The position numbers and the translations under genes are program-made. A model generated the notes under the pieces. That model saw nothing but the letters and a program-made list of their open reading frames with translations, ran no database searches and had not been told where the DNA came from. A stretch of 64,000 nucleotides of DNA from Mycocentrospora acerina (Eukaryota; Ascomycota; Dothideomycetes; Pleosporales). Each line of letters begins with the position of its first letter. The stretch's first letter is position 1. Positions 56,972 through 64,000 of this stretch are shown here, one piece after another. The stretch covers positions 124,001-188,000 of the forward strand of contig JAKUHH010000032.1 of the NCBI GenBank assembly GCA_022701365.1, in the 5' to 3' direction.

Positions 56972-59142
56972 ATACACAAGCCTCGCCAGTAGATGGGATA
57001 GAACTTGGTTGCTTCCTATTAGCGTTCTCGCCAATAACGCCAGGTTGAAGCACAACGGGCAGCGCAAGATCGTTATCGTGTTATTAGAGAGAAAGTGCAT
57101 ACATAGACGCCTCCTCCACGACGCAACAACACCTGGCTAGGATACAGCGATTGCGATCGTAGCGGTGTGGTGGCTCCAGCATTTGAGCGTGGTGTGCTGG
57201 CTCACCAACCTACATCGAGCTGAAAGACCGTGGCGGGGTTGCGCGGGGGGCTTGACAACGACCTGTAATGATCATGTAGGAAATGAGCACGATAGAAGCT
57301 CGGCGAAGAGATAAGAGATCTAATGAACGTCATGACAAGCTTTGCAATAACGCTACCTAAACGCCACTCGAGCGGGAACTTTTTGAAATGGTGGGCCTAA
57401 CAGCTCAGCTAAATTGAGTTAAGATGATAATCAATCACGTGATGATTCATTGATGTGTCCTTCTTACCGACATGCGACACGCCCGAGAAATCATTTTTTG
57501 TCCCTTTTTAATTTTCCCCTCATTTTCCCTCTCTGGTACAATCTGTAATTGTCATTGGATGAGGTGGCTTGCAAGCAATATGCTGTAGGGCCTCTGCTAT
57601 GACATCTTCTATCATCCAGCAACTTCTACAGAGTCTGAGCTCTGAAGCAACGACAACAGCAAAAAAACACGACGTAGTGGATTCTAGCATGCAGTAGAGA
57701 TCGCGGGAGCAAATGATAAGAAACATTGTTATCAACAATGAGCTTGGCATTAACACCGATGAGGATTTCACTAAATAAAGATTGGGGTCGTCACCTCTGT
57801 TGTTGTTGCCTCCCGTAATTGTCGTAAAAAGACCAAACTTAAATATCTAAGGCCAGACGAGTCTTATGTTGAAAAAAAACTAAATTTCAGCAATTGTTCT
57901 GAGAACTCGTGTTCGTGTTATTCATGCACGTGGTCGAAGTTTATTTTTAAGGTTTCTTTAGTTTGTGCTATGATGTATGTGAAGCGTGGCTTAGTTGTGA
58001 AGCTACATCCAGCAACCCAAGAGTAGTTCACGTAGGACAGTTTGATTTGGCTCTAATCGAATATGCCACCTTGTAATATGCTAATATCTAGAGCATCCCT
58101 AAACGTAACATCGGCTATTTTCGTCCCATTCCTGAGACACTCAGTCATAGCCTTTTAACCCTGAATTTAATAGGTCATGGCGAAAACAACTCTCCTCACG
58201 TGTCGAGATTGTTTGTACAGCGAATATCAATCTGCTTGTCGCTTACTCATTTTTCAGTGCCGACGTAGTTTATCGAGTTTTGTGGAATTCCGAATTTACA
58301 TATGCTTGAAGAAAATCGACGACACGAGCTTCAATTTTAAAACCATGTCGGTTCCTGACGTGATTCATACTATTTCTTTGACTGAACATAGTTGAAAATT
58401 AATTTTCAAAAAACCAGAGCGCTTTAATATTCGTTGTGAATATCCACTTATACTTTTCTGAAATGGTGATGTAGACTTCTTAGCTGCCTCGAGGACATTA
58501 AAAAATCCAAGTATTTTCCTTAATTCCATATACCTTGACGAATATCTTTACTTTAGTTCATGCGTCATAACCTCTGGTTTATGTCTAGACAGATATCTAC
58601 TTGTCTGTCTCGCAGCTGAGATGTTCGGCCTAGTGTCCAAACGCAAGTTGTCACATGACTCGCTCCACGCAGCAAAAGAAACGAACAAAGAACTCTGTTA
58701 GTTTTTGAGACTTTGCTCACACATATTGTTACGTCTAATGTTAAGGGGGTGGGTCCAGATTGGTGAACGTACGCAGATTGCGAAATACCCTGACTAGTGC
58801 CTGAGGGCAGCGTCCAGCTGCCTGCATTACCTATCAGCTTTACAAGACCGCTTTCAAACCTACACGTATATTTCAATCCAGTAGCGAGTATCCACAGCAC
58901 TGACTCGTTGCGACAAAAAAAGGTCGAAAAATAGGGTATCGAAGATCGGGCGGTGCTGAGGCTGAGTCGTCTAAAATTGTACCTGACAAACACGCTTGTG
59001 AGCATTCATATTTAATACTTTGGAACAGTTTTCTCGCTTTCGTATGGGAATACACCGATTTTATTCGAAAATTCATGCTCGAAGGTTATAGCAGAAAGAC
59101 TACGACACGACACGTTTTAGGGCCCGCTAAAAAGAGGCTACC
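56972..59142. other. 2.2-kb gene-poor AT-rich block
   Basis: No credible gene. Frames are below 150 codons; the longest, on the minus strand (58565-59005), has no family resemblance. Many A/T runs are present. No repeat ends or transposon motifs were seen. Confidence 0.5.
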
Positions 59143-60783
59143 ATGGATTTCACTGAGACGAGTCTGGAACTGATCAACTGTAAGTAGTTGTGCACTGAAA
59201 GTTATTTTGGAAGGAACTTTCAGTATTAAAATTAATATTTGAAATCTAATATGGCTCCAGCGGTTCATACAACAACTTTATTCGTTCACCAAGTCTTACT
59301 TTCCAACCCTTCTCACACGACCATCTCCACTACGCTCTCTCACCATATCGATTTCTTCTCAGCTTTCTCCACCACCGTTTTTGCGTCTGTTACGGGTCTC
59401 ATTGCTGACTCCCGTGTCCCTGATACTGTCCGACATGATATACAAAATAATCTCTTCGCACTCAGCAAAGCGCTCGCTGCGTATCGCGCAGAGGCTTGGA
59501 AGTTTTCCACGCCAAATATGACACAAGAAAAAGTCATTGAAAAGATGAGAATGCTAGACATGGGTGAAAGGGGAGGTAATTGGGAGAGAGAGATGCGAGC
59601 GAGGTTTCTTGTGTGGAAAAACGATGCAGGGACGTTGCAGTGGGCATTGTTTGAACGTGAAGAGATGAATGGGCTAATGGAAATATATGGGACATTGATT
59701 AGTCGTTTGCGCTCGACGTTATCTATCATTTTGCTGGCTGTTGGACCTCCTTCAGATGGGTTTGCCTCCAGTGAGCAAGCGAAGAATCTGGGCATCACCA
59801 AGATAATGGGAAGACAGAAACGGGCAACATCAAGACCTCCAATTACCTACAGATCGATGATAGGAAACTTGAAACAACCTTTGGGTATCGTCAAGGCAGT
59901 GGCTCGATGTACTAAATGCGTTTATAAAGATGGTCGCGACGAGGTGGACACCATAGTCGAGGTCCGACCGCATGGCAACGCATACTCGGAGCCTATTCGG
60001 CAACTAACCTGGCTCTTACAAGACCTTGATATGTGCAACCCTTCAGACAGTTCAGATGGATATGATGCGCACACACTGACATGCATGGGGTTCATTGACG
60101 AGCCAACGAACAGGCGTAGTCTTCTCTTATATCGTTCTCCATCGAGCCATCCGTGGGCTCACACTCCAACAACTCTGCATGAGCTCATTTCAAAGGGTCC
60201 AAGCAGTAAGCTAACGCTCAATAATCGATTTCTTGTTGCATATGCCATGGCAGCTTCAGTATTGAATATACACACATCTGGCTACATGCATAGAGGCATG
60301 TGTTCCCGCAGCATATTGATGATCCCACGATCTCTCAATGATATGGATCTTACACCATGCATTGTCGGCTGGGATAGCGCACAACCTTGCCTAGAACTAG
60401 AGCCAAATCTTTATCGCTCAGCTTCACAATTCGGCCTGCCGGGTCAGAGACATAGCAACAGTGACGATATATATTCCCTGGGTGTTGTATTGCTGGAGCT
60501 AGGGCTGTGGAAATCAATGTCGACTTTATTCGCTCGGCCCTTAGAGAAGAATCCGTATTTTGAGGCGGGACAGCAACAGTCCATGTTCAAACGTGTGAAC
60601 GCTGCCATTACCGACCTAGCAAATAGCGTTGATCTAAAGCGTGAGATGAGTACACGGTATGCTGAGGTTGTACAACGGTGCCTCAATTGGCAGTCAAGTA
60701 CTACCCAGGAAGATAGTATATTCAGTCTGATTCAATTCCGAAAAGTTATTGTTGACACTTTAGTGGCGGGGTGTAGGCTGTAG
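59143..60783 (+). CDS. Pseudokinase-domain protein, probably HET-s/HeLo-like N-terminus
   Basis: Preferred model: exons 59143-59179 and 59261-60783 (81-bp intron, GTAAGT donor, CCAG acceptor), 519 residues starting MDFTETSLELINS. An unspliced start at 59251 gives 510 residues. The N-terminal about 200 residues are helical, in the style of fungal HeLo/prion-inhibition domains (IDFFSAFSTTVFASVTGLIA, QNNLFALSKALAAYRAEAWK). The C-terminal half follows a protein-kinase plan: the HRD loop reads HRGMCSRSIL (near residue 356), the DFG position reads GWDSA, and the F helix is SDDIYSLGVVLLELGLW. Asp and Lys of the catalytic loop and Phe and Gly of DFG are missing, so it is almost certainly catalytically dead. 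It may act in non-self recognition or cell death; that is inference. Confidence 0.65.
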
Positions 60784-60869
60784 GTTGGTGTAGGTAGCTG
60801 GTCTTAGGAGAATATATGCGTGTATCCAAGTTTGATTGATCGTTGTTAGACTAGCAGTTTTTGGATGTA
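60784..60869. terminator. 86-bp convergent gap
   Basis: The stop codons of the pseudokinase gene and the TIM-barrel gene are only 86 bp apart, so their 3' UTRs very probably overlap as antisense. Confidence 0.5.
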
Positions 60870-61772
60870 CTATTCTACCTTTTTGTTTGGTTTCAAGTTC
60901 TTGAAAGACTTTGTGATGTTAGTTATTGCCTCTTCGACAGGAAGCCTCTCCATCGAACTTGCGCCGTAAAATCCGTGAACGCCTGTGGTCCGGCTGATTA
61001 CATACTCAGCGTCTTCAGGTTTAGCGATTGGTCCGCCATGACAAAGAACGATGATATCGGCTTTGATCTCTACTGCCGCATCGCGGATTTGTTGAATCAA
61101 GTCCACTGATTCGTCAAGAGTCTTTCCACTTCCCGCCCCGATGCTTCCTGAAGTCGTGAGGCCCATGTGCGCGACAATTACATCTGCACCTACGCTTGCC
61201 ATCTTTCGCGCTTCTTCAATATTGAACACGTACGGCGTTGTCAGAAGATCCATCTCTCTAGCGAGTTTGATAACTTCGACTTCGGCATCGTAGGACATGC
61301 CGGTTTCCTCGAGATTCTGACGAAATGTACCGTCGATGAGACCAACAGTGGGGAAGTTTTGTATACCTGCAAACCCAAGTTCCTTCAATTGTTTGAGGAA
61401 ATGCGGCATCGAACGGAAAGGGTCAGTAGCACACACGCCTGCTAAAACTGGAGTCTTGTGCACAACGGGCAAAACTTCTCCAGCCTGTGATACAATCAGT
61501 TAAAATGATTTGATAAATGTCATTCAGTGTGAACCCACCATCTCAAGGACTACGTCGTTCGCATTTCCATACGGCATCAACCCCGCTAACGAGCCCCGAC
61601 CCGCCATTCGGTAGCGGCCACTGTTGTAGATGATGATCAGGTCGCCGCCGCCAGCTTCGATAAATTTCGCACTGAGACCGATGCCAGCGCCTGCGCCGAC
61701 AATAACATTTCCATCATCGATAGATTTACGGAGTGTCTTGAGAATCGTCTCGCGATCAGTTGGAGGGGCCAT
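60870..61772 (-). CDS. TIM-barrel protein, C-terminal half of Tm-1-like proteins
   Basis: Exons 61772-61539 and 61484-60870; the 54-bp intron is phase 0 (GTGGGT donor, CACAG acceptor). The 282-residue product has the TIM-barrel of the Tm-1/UPF0261-associated family, related to phosphoenolpyruvate-hydrolase-like enzymes: VIVGAGAGIGLSAKFIEAGG, PVLAGVCATDPFRSM, GFAGIQNFPTVGLIDG, VIVAHMGLTTSG, IIVLCHGGPIAKP and GFYGASSMERLPVEEAI. In plants and some bacteria this domain is fused behind a UPF0261 domain in a single chain; here the UPF0261 half is the divergent neighbour. The catalytic role is not established in this family. Confidence 0.85.
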
Positions 61773-62000
61773 GTTCTTATTAAGGTCTAAGTTCTTATAT
61801 TTTATGGTTTCCTTGGATCGCTCTGCAGTTGCTTGTGTCTGGCGCCGAATGCTGAATGAAGGTTTGCGACGTTGCACAAGAGCGAATTTGTGCAAAGACG
61901 CACAGTGACGTCAGAGGGTGGGGAATCGCTGTCCTCAACTTCAAACTCCATGTTGGCCCAGTGTTTGCATTCATTTACAGATTCTTGTGTACTCACAGGT
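61773..62000. promoter_or_regulatory. Divergent promoter of the Tm-1-like gene pair
   Basis: 228 bp between start codons, with a perfect inverted repeat near its centre (61872-61895). Such spacing suggests joint control of both genes. Confidence 0.6.
61872..61895. promoter_or_regulatory. Inverted repeat TTGCACAA-N8-TTGTGCAA
   Basis: Two perfect 8-bp arms separated by 8 bp, centred within 4 bp of the midpoint between the two divergent ATGs. Its symmetry fits binding by a dimeric transcription factor. Confidence 0.5.
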
Positions 62001-63266
62001 ATGGCGAGTACCCATCCTCGCGTGGCCATACTTGGCACTTGTGACACGAAGCTAGAAGAACTGCTCTTTCTGCGCAATGAGATTCAACGATACGATGTCA
62101 ATACTACGCTCATCGATGTTGGGCGTGGAGCTGCAGAGCACAACGCTATCGATCTCACGTCGAGACGGCTGTTGAAAGAGTATGGAAATTCTCAGGATAT
62201 CAGTCAGCTATCTCGCAGCGAGATCATTACTACAATGGCAACTTGCGCAACTCAGGCTGTCAAGTCATTACTCGACAAAGGGTATATTCACGCCATTATT
62301 GCAGCGGGTGGTTCTGGAGGAACGTCACTCGCTGCAGAGGTCATGAGAAATGCACTTCCAATCGGGTTTCCCAAGATGATCGTATCAACTGTCGCCAGTG
62401 GTGATACAGGTCCCATCGTCCAAGAAACAGACATCACACTCATGTATTCTGTTGTTGATGTCGCTGGACTAAATCAGGTCCTACAAAATGTTTTGACTAA
62501 CGCAGGAGCAGCCATCGCAGGGATGTCTCGCGCACACGCATCCAGAATAAAAGGCTCAGAGATGGTCGCAGGTGGGAGGAAACGCATAGGTATCACGATG
62601 TTTGGAGTCACTACGCCTGCTGTAGACACCATACGAAAACATCTTGAGTCCATTTACAACGTCGAGACCTACATCTTTCACGCAACTGGCCATGGTGGAA
62701 AAGCCATGGAGCGCCTTGTGCAAGAATGTCGCCTGGATGCCATTCTTGATCTTACGACAACCGAGATTTGTGACGAAGTGACCGGAGGGGTGATGAGCGC
62801 AGGCCCACATCGTCTTGAAGCTGCGGCACGAGCAGGAATCCCAAATATCATCTCTGTGGGCGCGATGGACATGACTAACTTTGGCCCAAAATCCTCAGTG
62901 CCAGAAAAATATAGGGGAAGGAAGTTGTACGAACACAACTCTGTTGTTACATTGATGCGGACAAATAAAGAAGAGGCGCGTCAAATCGGCAATATTCTGG
63001 TCGAAAAACTAAAGACGAATGCGAAAGATCCCAAAATGGTACAGGTCTGGCTGCCAAGAGGTGGTATCAGTACGATCGCGACTCCAGGAGGCCCTTTCGC
63101 GGATAGAGACATAGACGATGTACTTTTCCAGACCATTATAGAGGGGCTCATGCATAGTGGCATAGAAGTTGTGGATGATGAGCGCGATGTAAATGACGAG
63201 GGCTTCGCGCATGACATAGCCGAAGCACTTGTACAAAAAATGGCCTTAAGTCCATCTTCAAAATAA
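62001..63266 (+). CDS. UPF0261 protein, N-terminal (ATP-binding) half of Tm-1-like proteins
   Basis: Intronless 421-residue protein matching UPF0261. It begins VAILGTCDTKLEELLFLRNE, followed by GAAEHNAIDLTSRR, the Gly-rich nucleotide-binding stretch AAGGSGGTSLAAEVMRNALP, MIVSTVASGDTGPIV, a central GRKRIGITMFGVTTPAV block, the FHATGHGGKAMERL segment and C-terminal GAMDMTNFGP. In tomato Tm-1 this domain binds the tobamovirus replication protein and blocks virus multiplication; its native biochemical role in fungi and bacteria is unclear. I chose ATG 62001 because the sequence further upstream in frame is unlike the family. Its partner half is encoded divergently at 60870-61772. Confidence 0.9.
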   Translation: MASTHPRVAILGTCDTKLEELLFLRNEIQRYDVNTTLIDVGRGAAEHNAIDLTSRRLLKEYGNSQDISQLSRSEIITTMATCATQAVKSLLDKGYIHAIIAAGGSGGTSLAAEVMRNALPIGFPKMIVSTVASGDTGPIVQETDITLMYSVVDVAGLNQVLQNVLTNAGAAIAGMSRAHASRIKGSEMVAGGRKRIGITMFGVTTPAVDTIRKHLESIYNVETYIFHATGHGGKAMERLVQECRLDAILDLTTTEICDEVTGGVMSAGPHRLEAAARAGIPNIISVGAMDMTNFGPKSSVPEKYRGRKLYEHNSVVTLMRTNKEEARQIGNILVEKLKTNAKDPKMVQVWLPRGGISTIATPGGPFADRDIDDVLFQTIIEGLMHSGIEVVDDERDVNDEGFAHDIAEALVQKMALSPSSK

Positions 63267-63543
63267 ATGCACGATACGCGACCAGGCAACAACGCGATGT
63301 CAGATGATTGAAGAGTTTAGTAGTGGTTGTGCCTGAATGCTAGTGCTGAAAATAGAATCCTCCGCTGTAAGGCGTCCTGCAAGTCATTTCATCTCCGATT
63401 TTTGATTGGTAGGAGCGGGAAGTGACAGCCGCAGTTAGGAGGATTTCCAGAGCGCGACGTTATCTCAAAAGCTCACCAACACCGTGCTCACATCTCTCTC
63501 AGTCATCATTTCAGTTCCAACTTCTTCTGTCACTCCTTTCAAG

Positions 63544-64000
63544 ATGTTTTTTCGCGCCAGTACCCTGTCGCTTGCCCTATCGTTCAGCGTCCGTAATGTT
63601 GTAGGACTCGATTTAGATGTTAATAACGAGAGTATGTCAAGCTTCTTGTGTCTATTTCGTATCATATCTGACGACTGTAGATTCCATCAAAGAAGTGTCA
63701 AAGACACTCGCAAGCAATATCATTTCTTTTTATAACACAACCCTTGTCAAAGATCTGATTCCTGGCCTTTTCGGCGACGACTACTATTGGGGGGAGGCTG
63801 GAACAGTGTGGAACTCTCTCATTTCATATTCCTACCTGTCCGGAGACTCTTCCTACAACTCCATCATATCCGAGGCTTTGCAACACCAAACCGGTGAATA
63901 CAATGCATTCATGCCTGCGAATCAGACCAAAAGTATCACAAATGACGACCAGAGCAACTGGGGTCTTGCAGCTTTAACTGCCGCAGAAATCGGATTTCCA
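63544..64000 (+). CDS. GH76 alpha-1,6-mannanase (Dfg5/Dcw1-like), 5' part
   Basis: Exon 1 is 63544-63631; a 49-bp intron (GTATGT donor, TAG acceptor, phase 1) leads to exon 2 from 63681, which runs off the window. A signal peptide covers about residues 1-20 (MFFRASTLSLALSFSVRNVV). Exon 2 continues into family 76 sequence: YYWGEAGTVWNSLISYSYLS, then NQTKSITNDDQSNWGLAALTA, where the DD pair matches the catalytic aspartates of this family. These GPI-anchored enzymes cut or transfer alpha-1,6-mannan and attach glycoproteins to the wall. The 3' part is outside the window. Confidence 0.9.

Noticed and set aside
58565..59005. 146-codon minus-strand frame
   Set aside because: No recognisable domain, and it lies in an AT-rich gap upstream of the pseudokinase gene.

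Overview
This is a nuclear fungal contig from a filamentous ascomycete (Pezizomycotina), and most probably a dothideomycete of the Pleosporales type. The grounds are short introns (about 46 to 250 bp) with GTAAGT- or GTATGT-like donors and CAG or TAG acceptors, compact genes on both strands, small secreted proteins with TATA boxes, an F-box gene, a NACHT-ankyrin gene and AT-rich gene-poor stretches. The genus is an inference. I saw no rRNA, tRNA, CRISPR array or intact transposon.

Layout. 1-14.8 kb: a GH125 alpha-mannosidase, a NIPA-type Mg2+ transporter and COG4 (Golgi tethering), the last two separated by a simple-sequence tract; then a PC4-like coactivator diverging from an F-box protein, and an MFS sugar transporter. 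14.8-18.4 kb: an AT-rich gene-poor block. 18.4-28 kb: an Hst2-class sirtuin, a NACHT-like ankyrin protein with degenerate nucleotide-binding motifs, a single-pass membrane protein, and a RING-like/ankyrin-like protein. 28-38.5 kb is a conserved housekeeping block: fimbrin, coactosin, IST1, a CUE-like protein and the mismatch-repair protein MSH2. 38.5-50.5 kb: a small secreted protein with a frame problem, a coiled-coil protein, 5-oxoprolinase and a CFEM-type secreted protein. 51-57 kb: a GT8-like glycosyltransferase, a membrane acyltransferase and a GT32 glycosyltransferase side by side. 57-64 kb: a gene-poor gap, a pseudokinase gene, a divergent pair encoding the two halves of a Tm-1-like protein, and the 5' end of a GH76 mannanase at the right edge.

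How genes may work together. Fimbrin and coactosin both bind actin and lie next to each other. IST1 (ESCRT-III) and COG4 act in membrane traffic. GH125, GH76, GT32, GT8 and the acyltransferase point to mannan or glycan building and trimming. MSH2 and the RING-like gene share a 12-bp MluI-box element (ACGCGTCGCGCG) about 125-130 bp upstream of their starts, which suggests common G1/S control by MBF. The two Tm-1-like genes share a 228-bp promoter with a perfect 8-bp inverted repeat almost at its centre.

Gene models were spliced by eye from splice signals, reading frame and family expectations. Start codons and terminal exons are the least certain parts.
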